Below the pieces are notes generated by a model that was not told where the DNA came from, ran no database searches, and saw only the letters and a list, made by a program, of their open reading frames with translations. From contig NW_014577229.1 in the NCBI RefSeq assembly GCF_000485595.1, positions 77,711 through 141,710 on the forward strand: DNA of 64,000 nt, written 5' to 3'. Positions within the stretch are counted from its first letter, which is position 1; every line of letters starts with the position of its first letter. This DNA comes from Priapulus caudatus. Its lineage: Eukaryota; Priapulida; Priapulimorpha; Priapulimorphida; Priapulidae. This document shows, piece by piece, positions 37,544 to 50,448 of this stretch. Position numbers and translations under genes: made by a program.

Positions 37544-40500
37544 ACATTTCGTTACCAGAGATAGCTCATTTGTCTCTATCTAACAGGAAGGATTTACTAA
37601 AATGTCACTTCATACTCGCGCTATAACACACAAAAGTGTAAAACTACAGGCTGTTGCCTCTGTGAGGGAACTAGATCAGAACTAATCGAAATATCAGCCT
37701 AAGCCAGAAAGATAATATCGCGTTTGAAGATCATGATAGCGGTCAATATATGTAATTTTCAAGGTCACGTATGTTCTACGATTCGATAAATTTAGCATGC
37801 ATAATAGTCACGTATAATCATATGACAATGTAATTTAATTATCCTGTTTTTTTCTGTGTCAATATTTGCTCCTAATTATACCTAGCTTATATGATGTAGT
37901 CAGAGCGGACCTACACGATAACACTGGCTTGCTATAACCGCACTTTTGCCATCAGTGCATATTATTATGTCACGACATATACATATGAACGACATATACA
38001 TCAAAACAGCATCGCGTGAGGGTCTAAGACGTGGGATACAGGTTCGAGAGCAGCAAACACCCTCCGCGTGAAAGTGAAGGTCAATAGTCACACCTTCGAC
38101 ACAGCGTCTGTCAAATCTATCTCGCTGATCAACTGGAAGATTTCTATTATTATTTTACAGTACATAATCCGACGTAAATATAATGAAAAGACTTCAGTTG
38201 TTGCCTACCGTTTTAATGACTTTATTGAACGTGTAGTGTCTTATGTCACTATAGCTTTTTGGTTAGATATTACTTCTTATATTAAGTTGACGAATTTCCT
38301 TATTTTTCGAGAAGTGAGCCAAATACCGATAATCTGAAATCGGTGAACTCTGCGGAACTGGAAGACATAATACAACAGAGGCATCAGCCGGGAATTACAC
38401 ATTACATTGCAGCCCTTGTTCTTATGATGTATTTTTCCTTATTTTTACTGTGTCAATACTAAGAAACATACACATGCCTACGACTGAATTCTACAGGTGT
38501 CTGTATATACCTTTAGTGAGCCGTCTAATGTTTATGTGATGCATGGACACAGTGTCCTTTCAACTGAATTTTGTTCAACACTGTTTGATTTAGTGAGCAT
38601 ATGTAAGTTTCATGTCAAGATAGCCCGCCGATGCTTACGACGTGTCCCTTTAGACTAAGTAGTTGCCGCTAGGGGCACACAAGTGACCGAATATTGCTGT
38701 TTCTCTGCAAGCGAGGATGAATAGCCCGTTTTGTCGTGATATGTCTCAACAATAAGTAGTTGTTCTTCTGCAAAACACGCGCTGTGCGGTACAATGAGTT
38801 CGATTGGCGATTACAGCTTCAACCCTGCGGGGCCAACCGGCCAACATTGTTTGAACTACGAATCCGCTTTTAAGAATTTGTAATTAAAAAACCTTTCCGC
38901 GAGCCAAACGAAAGTATTGTTCACGTTAAAACTGTAAAGCTGAAATACAAAGTAACATTGTGTCATCGAGTGAGAAATATATTATAGAGATTTATTATGT
39001 TCGAAGCGAATATTAAACACACGGAGTGCTCTGGAGAATAGCCGCACCGTCTTACTAAATCCAAACATGACACCGATTGGTATTTTAATGAATCGACGCC
39101 TTTTCAGAACTCCACACGGACTGTTGGGTGTGGTATAAACGTCGAGGTGTTGAGGAAAACAGGCATATCTAGAATAGCAGCAACCTGCGCTGAATCCTCT
39201 TCGAATCTCGGCCGTGCTTGTTTGCGACACGTAACCACGTTTGTCGGCGGATAAAGGGCAGTCTGTTCTCATTGTTATAGGCGGCACGAGTTAAAGCCAC
39301 GCGTGGCAGCGTATCTCTCGTCCGGAAGTAGCCCTCTCACTCACACTCGTCTCGACTGAAATACGACTTTGTGTTGTGGCGCGCATTATGTTGCTCGCCT
39401 ATAGTTGGCGGTTAGATATACCGCCAGCGTGAGAAGTCATGCGCGTAGTCAAAGCGCCGCAGCATAGTTTAGTTTCATTCACGCGGCTATATCTCTAAAA
39501 AAAAAGAACATGAAAATTTTAAACGCGGCAAATTGACATTCGTTCGTGCGTCGCTTATTTAATATTTGCATTACAATATCTGGACACATTCAACACGCTG
39601 CGGACTCACTCACTCACTTATTGCTATATCAGTGAGTGATTAATCTATCTGGATCTCATTCACGCACGCTGCTGACCGCCGACGATGATCCGTGAACAAC
39701 CACTCTAACGTTTTGACCCCAAAAAATGCGCCCATTAGCGATAATTGTCCACCGTGTGCATAACGATCTATGTAAACAACACATAGGAGTGACTCCGCGG
39801 AACGAAAACGAGCGCGCAACTAGGTCACCATTATGCCGATAATCCCAACATATAACGTCTAATTGTTGTATGTGGGTCTTCATTCGCAGTCGAATGTGGC
39901 GAAGTGGTGTATTGCCGACAGCCTGGTGTTCAGGCGTCATTGGCGACGTCAGCTACAAAGGGTTCACATCGCAGCTCCACGTGTGCTTGTCCTGAGGTGA
40001 CAGACTCGTGAACGAGAGATACTCAGTAGTCTCGCGACAAAACCATCTGATTGCCAGGCCTGGATTTGCCTGTTTCTTAAGTCTTAGCTAGGTAAGTTGC
40101 TGGTATTTTTTACACTAGTTTATTTCACATTACCGCTACTACCCTAATTTTTTTGGTTTCTGATGCTTGATTTGAATTTGTGACTTGTAGCCTATTCGAT
40201 GTTCAGAACGTCAAACTTTCTAAATGCTCAAAAATGCGCACACATGCATGCGCGCACGCACGCACGCACGCGCACTCGAAAGCACGCATACGCTATGATA
40301 TACGCACATATTCGTGCTGCTTGAACAGGCCATGATTTACTGTGACAACAGTTAAATGTACTGGAGCAACATACGGCGCCATAATAATAACAGTAACATC
40401 GCGTGTTCCCACATCGCGTGGTAAGGCTGGGGTCGTTGCCAACAAATGTGTTTGAACTTCGTACAACTGTCACAGCATATAATAATAGCAATTATTTTCC

Positions 40501-40980
40501 ACAATATCAACTATAAAAATACAATAGTAACTTTCTTCACTATATATATATGTGGTTAAACCCCTACTTCTAATCATGTTTGATGTAAACAAACGCTCAC
40601 AACTCATACACGGCACCTTGTAGGCACAAACGCTCGAACAGCTTGTGTGCGTAAAGTTCAATCGCCTACTTTTGATTCTTAGGAACTAGTTTAAAAACAA
40701 TATTTAAAAAATGAAGTTGATAATGTATTTAGTGCCGTTAGCACTTACAGTTTATATGACAATATTGATTTTTTGTGTGTAAATATACGTCGTAACATTC
40801 GTGACGTAGTTAATTTATATAAATATTACAAAATTATGATGAATAATATTTTTTCATCGTTGTTTGAAAATAGAATAGCGATTGTGTATGCGAAATAGGC
40901 TAGATGTAGCCGGTTCGCTAGGTCTGCTGTGTAACGTCATCACGATAGCAGATTTATTCTCTGATACGAGATAATTATTT
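37544..40980. other. Intergenic and likely promoter region of the ZP gene
   Basis: No coding region recognised. A strong donor-like CTAG|GTAAGTT at 40091/40092 could end a non-coding first exon of the ZP gene, paired with the acceptor ttattgcag just before its ATG; this is unproven. A short CACG-repeat lies at about 40235-40275. Short unidentified minus-strand frames at 38982-39287 and 39656-39940 are noted without support. Confidence 0.4.
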
Positions 40981-41304
40981 TTAATAATAGCCTCGTTCAC
41001 ACGAGACCTCGTATTTATGAAATACGGTATTTGCGAAATACCTAATCTGAGACAAATACGCGGCCGAGCGTTCACACGCTGATTCGCGGCTTCAGAAATC
41101 CGGTATTTAGCGTTCACACGAGGAAATGCGCGGTCCAAGAGATCCGGTATTTCTCAAGCACGGTAAATTATTCGGGGTCTGGGAAGCCGCGTATTTACAT
41201 CAAATACCGGATCTGTTTAGATACCGTATTTCTTGGACCGCGCATTTTGCCTCGTGTGAACGGTAAATACCGGATTTCTTGCTACGTGTGAATGCGGCTA
41301 TTAA
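40981..41304. mobile_element. TTAA-flanked palindromic MITE (piggyBac-like)
   Basis: TTAA at both edges. The left terminus TAATAGCCTCGTTCACACG and the right end read inwards (TAGCCGCATTCACACG) match apart from a small indel and substitutions. The interior is built of complementary blocks around AAATACCGGATCT and GGACCGCGCATTT, giving a long imperfect hairpin. TTAA target use suggests a non-autonomous piggyBac-type element. It ends 33 bases upstream of the ZP gene ATG. Confidence 0.65.
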
Positions 41305-41337
41305 GGAAGTTTCGCCGCTCATTTATTGCAGCTCAAG

Positions 41338-42722
41338 ATGGTGACTGACATAAAGCGGCTCGCTGTTCTTCTAAGCTTCGCGGTGGTATGTATAGACTCA
41401 CTTACCAGATTGTTCTTTGTGAGGTTCGGAGATCGTTTTTTGTGAGGCTTGGTTACTAGGAAATATAGGTTGAATACGGGATAGTTACTTGTGCATCACC
41501 AGAGGTTAAAATCCGCATACTGATAACTACCTGATCGCTAACTGGTTAGCTGGTGTTAACCTAACGCTATCCAACTGTATAATCATGATACGATGCAATA
41601 GATCAAAATGAATAATATTTCGCTGTCCATATCTAAACCCGTGAAATTTATGTTTGAGTTGAGTAGAGCTGAGTTAAGCCGAGTTGATTTATTGCAATGC
41701 TCCTCCACCCCTCCCCCCCCCCTAATCCGCGCACCTTATATGTGCGCGATCGTAAGCAAGGACAGCATCATCCGCGTTGAGCTATGGACTAATAATCTTC
41801 TTCACACACACCTGTATGTTACAGATTTGCAGCTTCGCGTCTAGCCTGCCTGAAGGTAGAGATTCCCATAGTCATCTACTGCACGCGCTCGACGACTACG
41901 TCGCCGTACCTTCGCGCAATGGCGACGCTGTTAAACCGACCGCGTCGATCAGTTTCCGTACTGCTCAGCGTCCAGGATACAGCCGTGGTGCACCCGAACA
42001 GCCGCCAGCGCCGCATAGCGTGTACGAGTCGACACAGAACGGCGGCAGCTACTCCTTACCGAGTGGCGAGCTGCATTATAAACCCGTGATTGAAGAGAAC
42101 GGTTACCGCATCAACCGGGAACCCGGATCGTATCGTCAGAGGACAGGTCAGCGCGACGAAGCCGCACGCGGCGTTGCAGGCGGAAGCTACGAGGAAGCCG
42201 ACAACGCACGACAGGGCGACTATCACACGCAGTCGTCGGCCCGACGACCGAGCGCGCAGCCATCTTACGCTGAACAAACCTTCCCAGCCCTGCAGCGCAC
42301 GGAGACGGAGCCAAGACGTCCGGCACCGTCCGTTGAAATTCAGTTCGAAACGAGAGGTTCGGCGGCGTCGTTTGATCGCGAGGGGACGGGGAGAAAAACA
42401 CCTCGCGAAAGGCAACCGCCCGGGAGCCGTCCGTCGGCAGGCAACGACAAATACGAGCGCAGCTCGCCGCCGCCATATTACGAACCTATCGACGCACCAT
42501 CTGGCGCCGCCCCGGCCGCGAATTCCGAGTTAGTTCGACATCAGCAGAATTACGGGCGCTTGACCGAAGATCCGTATTTGCCCCTACCAGTGAACGACTT
42601 ATCGCGGGCGCCCGCTACGAGCTACCTGAACGAACCGATCGGCCAGCCACCGCGGGTTGACGGAAAGAAATATACGGAAGGACGATCAAGCTACGAACTT
42701 CAAAAAGAAGACAAAATTAGCG
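41338..42722 (+). CDS. ZP gene exons 1-2: signal peptide and low-complexity N-terminal region
   Basis: Exon 1 encodes MVTDIKRLAVLLSFAV and exon 2 continues ICSFASS, so the signal peptide is split by a phase 0 intron. Exon 2 is 898 nt and GC-rich. It has no cysteine after the signal region and carries many Tyr-containing short patches (GGSYSLPSGEL, PPPYYEP), RR and RE dipeptides. It is predicted disordered. It could end at its own TAA (42730), four codons past the proposed donor, giving a 333-residue secreted isoform if intron 2 is retained. Confidence 0.78.
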
Positions 42723-45700
42723 GTATATAAACCCGGGAAATGCGATTAAACGGTTTTGGTTTAACATTCTAGACCAAGTTTGCTATTACACATTACGGTT
42801 TAAGTTTTATTGCTCATCGAGTCATTTACGGATGGAACCTGGAAAGTGGTCATTTAAGAAATGTCCTAATTTTTCATGAACCAGTTCACGTATATTATTT
42901 TTATATTCATCTGAAATCTTTCAACTAGTCTCGGCCACGCCATTATCTCGCACGTATTCAGCATCTACATATAATACGTGTAAATTGACGAGCATTTACG
43001 CTGAGGATTTTCGCTCTTAAACCTATTTGGTGATCTCGTACATTTCATTCGTAATCCCCCATTACCATAAACCCCCGTATTACGTTCTCTCAGTGCGACA
43101 ATTAAGCAATTGTTGCTTCTAACCAAGTGCGATGCCTAATCCATCACCTGAGTGATACGCTCTACTGCGTGTTCATAATTGTGCGCTGCACACATCGCCT
43201 GCTGGACAGCTAAAGGAAAGGTTGGGTGATACTACATTAGGAGTGTTCCCATTAATGGTCATAATAACACACATATATATATAATCTCTTAATCCAACCA
43301 TAGGTGGACAGTACCGAAAACTAGTGTTATACGTAGACATTTTCCATACGCTAATATATCTACAGTACTGCAAAGTAACACAAATGCAATTTCTAGAAAT
43401 AGTACATCTATATTAGTGCGTTTAGGGGTATAGACATATATTTGTTAAAACTATTCAAAGATAGATATACACATATATGTCTACTTAAGTCTGTCTACCT
43501 AAGGCACTAACTGACTGTTTACTTAAGGACTGATTTTCCATTAGGAACGTATATATGACACTTTTAGAAAATGTGTTCTTAACAACACATTTAAGCTTTA
43601 TCATATTTAAAAATGTTACAGGTCAATAGAGCGAGGACACCTCTACTAGATAAACACGACATAATTATAAATTTAATGAAGAAAACGAAGTTATAGCATG
43701 CTAAACATTAGGTAGACAGCAAATATGTCTACCTAACAAATTTGTCTACATAACGGCTGGTTTTTTACACCCGATGTCTACATATGGTAGGATTAAGAAA
43801 TATACATATATGGTCATGGTCATATATTAGTTTGTGGTTTAATGTCATTTAGGTTAGGGTTAGGGTTAGGGTTAGGGTTAGGGTTAGGGTTAGGGTTAGG
43901 ATTATCAATCATTAATCATTAATGATATTAAAGTTGGGAACACTCCTAATGGAGCGTTAGCCTAAAGGTTAACCTAATTAAAGGTGAAGCGTACGATTTT
44001 GCGCCCACGGAGCCGCTACGACTAAACACCATTGCATACTAATGACTCTTCGATTTTCCACCCATTCTAGAGGTTTTTGTCGCCTGCTATCCGGGCTATC
44101 AGGAGAAATCTATGACGGTGGAGGTGAAACTCAAGAAACCTTTCCATGGGAAATTATACACGAAGGGATTTTACGACACAGAGCAGTGCACGACGTACGG
44201 GACGGGAAGGTCATTTGCCTTGATTACATTCCCGCTGGACGGCTGCGGCACGAAAGAATACTCCGACCAAGCCGCTGTAAGCTCCATTGATTACTCAGCT
44301 GACACGAGGTGCCACGATCAGTTTCTAGAACTGTATAAATCAATCAGAAAATACACGGGCACCTGGTGTAGCTATTTCGCAATGCGCACGATAGAAGAGT
44401 AGAATTGTATCGGGGTCTGTGTTCCTATGTTGGAAAATTGTCCAAACGCGCATTTCGCTAAGCAGTTAAATGCAGCATCGTTGTTGTGAGCATAACGCTC
44501 GATGCACTTTCGAAAAAATCCTCGTGAATAAGACCGCATGTAATGTTATATTAAACTTAATTTTATCTGTATTGTGTGAAGGATAACTATCATTTAAGTT
44601 TAGTGAAAATATTATGCTTCTTGCAAATCCGTTGTAAATGATGTAATGTTGGGGGAAGGAAACGATTATACGGATACGAGAGTAATTTAATTACATGGGA
44701 ACCAGAAAATACCAGGTAATTTTCTCGTGATTCACGAATGCAAGTCACCTGGGACGCGGGAAATCCGAAATTGCGATTTTTATCAACCGAGAACTCGGAA
44801 AACAGCACAGACTTTACCTGGGAAACAGAACATTGATCCGCCCCGTTTCTCGTCCCTTAGGGTTGCTTCCTCCGTACTTATACGTGAATATTTACGTGAA
44901 ATCCACCATCCGTGAAATAGCGAATATTACGTAATGGAATATTTACGTATAATACGTGAAATAGACCATTATTAATTTTAAACTTTTTCCAACAGGGATA
45001 TGCAACAACTAAAGTGACACGTTTTGATAGCACGGTGATCGTAATGTTCGATGCTGAGGCTCCGATCCTGGAGGAATGGGACCGCGCTCTGCAGGTCAGC
45101 TGCCAGCTCCAGGAGATGCCATACACCGTACTCAACACCGGCGTCTCCGTACCGTACGTAGAGAAACGCGGCGTATGTAGTTCTTACACATAAGTCACGG
45201 AAGAGATTTCTAGATAGAGAAATCTAGATGGAGATCTAGAGAATCCTAATTAAAAATGGAATTTCACACGCGATTTTTCCAAGCGGTAGTTTATGCGTGT
45301 TGAATGGATCACGGTTTATGTAGATATTGTATTTGATGGTTAATTTTATATCAGTTTCTTCATATCTTCGTTATGATGTTTATAAGTTCTGTGAGCGCTT
45401 ACTGATGTTGCGTACGGATAACTGCGCGATGAGTCCATCATTCAATTACAAACAATTGACTAACAACTGGGTTTAAAGATAGGTCACGTGATTTCTCTAG
45501 CTTGACGTTGTTCCATCACACGTCATATTAATTATCGTGGTCGCATAAAATCTGCGCCGTCGCAACAACAGGCCAATCACAGCAGGTCGTGTTTTCTTTG
45601 TCAACAGCTTTTTAATCAATGTTATCAATGGTTATTATCAATTGCATATGCTTTCAGTGAAAGTGGTATTATGATCACATTGGTTAGGCCTACAATGTTT

Positions 45701-47547
45701 CTCGCCCTGCCATTGTTAGACATTACGGACAAAGCTAACCTTGTTTAACACATTCGTGCGCTCGTAAGCATTCGTGTGCGCTTGCGTATGTTTTGTACAT
45801 GTCTTGTGTATGGATAAGTGCGCGGTTATGTGAGAAAATCCTGACAAAACATTTCATGACGGCGCTACTAATGTCTCGCAGGATGCTCGGAACGACTAAT
45901 GTACCGCCGGCTCGCATACCTTTGCCCGAGGTCACGCTGAAGGTCGTTTACGGCAGGGACTATAGAGCGACGTCAGCTGATGTTCTTCACGTGGGAGAGT
46001 ACGGCACGATCGTCCTGTCCGTATCCGACACATGTAAGCTAGCGCTCATCATATACCTATGTTACATGTTATTGTCTGCAATAATATCACTGTTAATAAT
46101 ATATATATATGTGTTTATATATATATATATATATATATATTAATGACGATCGAGAGTTAATAATGGCGTAGGAATATGACATTGATTGCTTTATAAAATA
46201 TTGTGTTAATGTGGTATATAATTATTACAATTTTTTTTAGATTACTGGGATATTAAAGTCCACGCTTGCATGGCTCATGATGGGACTGGATACAATGTTG
46301 TTAATTTATTCGACGAGAGAGGGTATGAACTAGTCAGCATTTATAACGCATATCATGTATCACAGACCGTATAATTTTGAAAACGCGTAATATTTTATGA
46401 AAGCAAATATTCGGTATTCATATTTGTAATAAGGTTTTCGGCCATGTTTTCTAGGTGTCCAGTTGCAACAAAATTGGTTGAAAGTTTTAAGAAGGCAACG
46501 GAGCCGCATCAGCAGGGTGAAGGCAGCGTATTTGCTCACTTTAAAGCCTTCAAATTCCCCGATAAGCCGTCAGTGTACTTCCAATGTACAGTGGAAATCT
46601 GCTTCGAGCAATGCCGTGAGGTACCTGGATAGAATTACATAATAGTGTCTCATCACTGTCATGGTAATAAAGTAAATGCTAAAATTAGTCCAGCGAAAAC
46701 CATGAGGTAACATAACATCATAGCAAAAAGGTCGCTTCAAGCGGTTGTTTGATTAACAGGTATAATGTAAATTACGCGCATGTGTTCACAACTGTCCTTA
46801 TCCCGACAGCTCAAGCTAAGCGTCAGTTCAAGCTCGCTATATTATTGACACAATTCAAATGGTGGCTTTTCCCACAATCGATATAATTATTATTATTTAT
46901 AAGCGTGTCTGCACATTTTATTATCGATCTGTGGTTTTGTCATTACAGGATGAATGTAGTTCGAGAGTTTACGATACAAGAGAACAACTGACATATCATA
47001 GGCTCCGCAAACGAGATATTAACCATCAATACAACGAAAATATGGCAAACGGCACGTCATCCGACATGCGCGACCTCTATCGCAGCGTAAATGTGTTAAT
47101 ACCTGGAGACCAAATTTCCAAGGAGGATACAAGTAAGCCGGCGTAATTGATATGCGAAAAATAAAACAAAACAGTAGATATTGCGAGTTCGAGAGCATTT
47201 CGACAGCGCGTATCTGAATTCAACGCACCAACTAGAAATCGGGAAATGTCGAAACGTCTGTACACATAACCGGAACACACTATAGAACAAACGTGAATTT
47301 CGTTCGTGAACATAGGAGTTATTCTCGCTTTTACTTTTGTTGCTCAGAATCCATATTGTTTAGCGAGAAGACGACGAGTGCGCTGTGCGTGAACAGGAAT
47401 GCTTTCGTGATCGGACTCCTGATTCTGTGTGCGATGCTGACTGCTTCGCTCGCGGCGGCTGTCATCTTCTACGTCAAGCTTCGATACAGTGCGCCGAAAC
47501 CATTGCTGGACAACGTCCAAATTTCTATGAGACCTAAACACCCTTAA
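41338..47547 (+). CDS. ZP-domain membrane protein with low-complexity N-terminal region (9 exons)
   Basis: Exons 41338-41385, 41825-42722, 44071-44276, 44996-45153, 45882-46033, 46241-46322, 46455-46620, 46949-47132 and 47348-47547. All phases agree and the sum is 2,094 nt, giving 697 residues. Residues 1-23 are a signal peptide. 24-315 is a hydrophilic region rich in Pro, Ser, Arg, Glu and Tyr. 316-592 is a ZP module with about ten cysteines. RLRKR ends at 592 (furin-type site), a juxtamembrane linker follows, then a TM helix at about 650-671 and a short tail. ZP proteins polymerise into apical matrices or cuticle after cleavage; that role is inferred. Exon 4's donor is set at gtacc|gtacgt to match phase 2; the nearby ggc|gtatgt would break the frame. 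Confidence 0.85.
43235..43951. mobile_element. Terminal-inverted-repeat element carrying a TTAGGG array
   Basis: Begins CATTAGGAGTGTTCCC and ends with its exact reverse complement GGGAACACTCCTAATG, 717 bases. The interior has repeated GTCTACCTAA-type words in both orientations and the telomere-like array. No coding capacity; the target duplication is not clear. It lies in intron 2 of the ZP gene. Confidence 0.7.
43852..43900. repeat. Interstitial telomeric repeat (TTAGGG)8
   Basis: About eight perfect TTAGGG units, all in one orientation, embedded in the inverted-repeat element. Internal genomic position, not a chromosome end. Confidence 0.97.
44071..46620 (+). CDS. ZP gene exons 3-7: zona pellucida module
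   Basis: The ZP-N part is in exons 3-4: VFVACYPGYQEKSMTVEV, FYDTEQCTTYGTG and LPLDGCGT-like FPLDGCGTKEYSDQAA. ZP-C spans exons 5-7, with LKVVYGRDY, WDIKVHACMAHDG, RGCPVATKLV, the FKAFKFPDKPSVYFQCTVEI strand and CFEQC. The order and cysteine spacing match invertebrate cuticlin and dusky-like ZP proteins. Introns vary in phase (0, 2, 1, 2, 0), unlike the phase 1 rule of the giant receptor. Confidence 0.88.
46949..47547 (+). CDS. ZP gene exons 8-9: cleavage site, linker and transmembrane tail
   Basis: Exon 8 encodes DECSSRVYDTREQLTYHRL then RKR|D, a consensus furin-type site after the ZP module. A 40-residue linker with one NGTS sequon follows. Exon 9 encodes the hydrophobic helix AFVIGLLILCAMLTASLAAA and a basic start (KLRYS) to a short tail ending at TAA 47545-47547. 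Cleavage would release the ZP module for polymerisation, as known for other ZP precursors. Confidence 0.85.
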
Positions 47548-47699
47548 TTGCCTGCATTATAAGCCGAACGATGAGGCGTAGATATAAGACGAGTTTACGT
47601 TAGAAACAAGTGTATAACGCTTGTAACTAACCTACACGTGCGAACTAATGTAATCGTTTTTTCATTCAAACACAATTTATATTACAAAATGCGGTATAT

Positions 47700-48130
47700 A
47701 ATATGTATGTGTGTGTGTGTGTGTGCGTGTGCGTGTGCGTGCGCGTGCGCGTGCGCGTGCGCGTGTGCGGTGCGTTGTGTAGGCTGTGTGCTGTGCTGTC
47801 GTGTGTGTTGGCTGTTGTCGTGCTGTCGTTGTTGTGTGTTGGTTGTTTGGCGGGAGCGGGGGGTTCGTGTGTGCTTGAATATCAACCTAACATGATGGAC
47901 ATATAGCGTAACGTACACATATATATATATAATATATATATAGTAATAGTACATGCGCTGCGCGTGTATAGTGTTAACATGTGGTTGTTTGTGTATGTGG
48001 TGGTGTGGTTGTGTGTCGTGTGTGTGTGTGTGTGTGTTGTGTGTGTGTGTGTGTATGTGGCTGTGTTGGTGTGTGTGTTGTGGTGTGGTGTGTGGTGAGA
48101 GAGAGAAGTGCTTATGTGTGTGTGTGTCCT
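47700..48130. repeat. GT/GC-rich low-complexity cluster
   Basis: (GTGTGC)n followed by TA repeats and more GTGTGTGG, 150 bases after the ZP stop codon. Frames with Cys/Val-rich translation are repeat artefacts. Confidence 0.9.
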
Positions 48131-49424
48131 GTCTTTTGTAAATAGAATGTTATGGGGTGTGCAAAGCTAGTTACTCGCTGTTAGCTGTGTGGCAAGTATG
48201 AATTTAAATATTGAACAACGTACTATTGTTAGAAAATATATACCGCATGTTATCTTTTTCAAATGTCCTTACTTTACATTACTTGCATTTTTATTTTATA
48301 TACCTGATAATAATAATATATATATATATATTATAAAGATGCAACCCGCGAGCGGGCGGGGCCCATCGAATTTAATAAACAACTAACAAAAGTTTATTTT
48401 ATCAAGTAATATTAACCAACAGTAATACAACGCGCGGTCATATATATTATGTGAAAATAAATAACATTCTGTTATCGTGGTGAGTAAGCTGTTAATCCTA
48501 TCTACACAACAAGACGAAACAACGTCAACTAGCATAAAGATAGCAAGTCGTAAGCTACGAGCATAAGTTCTTCGCTTCGCAAAATTTTACGATAACTATG
48601 CTAGAGGTTTGTATTGCCATGGTAATAGTGTCATAAATATCTGCGAGAATGAACTGTAGTGGCCCGTAAACACCATGCAGTCCTACAACTCTGTGAGACC
48701 GTGATCAATCGTTGATACAGTCAAAAATTATTGGCGGTTATAGGCGAGGCGTTATTGAAAGTTTACCATTCGGTAACGCATTTATCACAATAACACTTGT
48801 TGCAACAATGGGTGCATATAAGGGTGGGAGAGTTGCCACAGTACGCCGCGTAAATTAGATTTCATTTTGAGTTTTACCGTCGCCGCGAAAATGTTGCAGG
48901 TAAACAGTGTTCAAAATGTTATATCGATCTGTGCCTAAGTAATGCAGAGCACTCAATAACACCGCGTTGATCTACGTGCCTGCGTCCGTTTCACCGATAA
49001 AGTTAAAATGAGAATAGACACATTAGATCGGTCCGCGCATCGAACCTTGTAAGTCTCTTCGTCTCATTATCAATGTAACGTTATACGTTGTTCGTAAAAT
49101 AGCAAAGAAAATATATAACGCTCTATTTTCGCGTTCGAATTTGATGGTGCCGTCGTTATATTTACAAATGATAGCTCTGTGTAACCTTTGGCCTTGCAAA
49201 CTTTTACATTCGCCAAGTATGCTTATTAGTCAGACTGTAGAGTAACTGCACAGTTTGATAATCCAGTAGAATCGTGTACCGTAAAGCAATTCATTGGACG
49301 TGTAACTATAGACGCGCATACCTGTGGGGGTTAGTCAAGCGTCACGCGAGGCATAGATCATAAAAAATGAGTTGTAAGACAGGAAGAACGAACTCGGTCA
49401 CAGCGAATGACAGCGAGCGTTGTC

Positions 49425-50448
49425 CTACCAGTAAATGGATTTTCAATCCGGATACAGCCTTCCTGTAGTGAAGACCAGCCGTGGGCCGCGATACTGGCTG
49501 TGGTCCCCAAGCTTACCACTTATACCGTAGTTGTTGTTTAAAATAGCCTTTCCATTGAAGTTCAGATAGGTTAATTGTTCCTGAAAGACATAAGAACGTT
49601 AGGTTAGTTTCATGTTACTTTTAGAGCGAGTCTTTACATTAGAGCAAAACTTCTGAACCAAAAAACATATTTACGTAACATGTCGTAAGCGGGCACTAGA
49701 CAGGTTTCGCTTCAATATCTCTTCCCAAATAAAACATAGTGCTATTACTGTTGACGAAAATCTCTATCGTACTACATGTCGCTCATTCAAGAAAATTGAT
49801 TAGGCCAAACGATCACTTATCCGGAAGCTGTTGCGCACCGCCTTTCAGGTTGTACTGGTTGTTGTAGTTCGTTCCGTTGGTGTTGTCGTTGTAGGCATGC
49901 CGTTGTTCCTTGTAATAGTTACCCGAGTGCTGTTTGATTCCGCTAGCATCGGTGTATTCCATGCTTGTATCCGCCCGTGATGGCGCTTTGTGAATCGTCG
50001 CCTGTGTTATAGCGGGTACGATGCAGAAGAGGTCCGGTTGATCTCGTAATGCAGCTTGGTCTGGCCAGCGCGTAACCGCTCAACCTTACGTTCTGCCCAT
50101 AGTAGTTACTCGCCTGTAACGCAGTGTAGTGCTATTCCGCCACGTCTGTACCTGAGCCATTACGTAACTGGCAAGTGCCTATAAAAGAATTACGGGTTGT
50201 TTCAAAAAGATATGTTGAATACGGATAAAATTTGAAAGTTAAACAACAAGTATGCCTAGCAGAGGCAAAATGTGTTAATCTAAAAAGTTTTCTGCTTTTA
50301 TCATATCATAAAGTATATAATACAGTTAACATTCTAAGCTCGTATCACTCAATTGAAGATTTCGAAAAAGAAATATTTGGTAAATTCTAGATCGCACTAC
50401 CATATTCACATAGATACACCTGCGGCTAAGATTGGAAAAGCTGTTCAT
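49425..50448 (-). pseudogene. Broken copy of the Tyr/Gly/Asn-rich secreted protein gene (copy A)
   Basis: Aligns to the three coding exons at 57879-58813. As written, the signal-peptide exon is altered: the acceptor cag before ATG is lost, and insertions garble the leader. The exon 2 donor reads ccggataagtg where copy B has ccg|gtaagtg. The last exon has several frameshifts (for example before the stop). A TATA-like TTTATA at 50761-50766 corresponds to copy B's box. Either a true pseudogene or a poorly corrected duplicate; the even spread of indels over introns and flanks favours the latter. Confidence 0.75.

Noticed and set aside
38982-39940. Two minus-strand frames of about 100 codons
   Set aside because: No signal peptide, domain, repeat or splice context. 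Their length is not unusual by chance here.
43852-43900. Chromosome end suggested by TTAGGG repeats
   Set aside because: Only eight units, inside an intron of an intact gene and within an inverted-repeat element.
45154-45172. ZP exon 4 donor at ggc|gtatgt
   Set aside because: It leaves phase 0, but the next acceptor needs phase 2. The upstream donor gtacc|gtacgt fits and keeps the ZP sequence.
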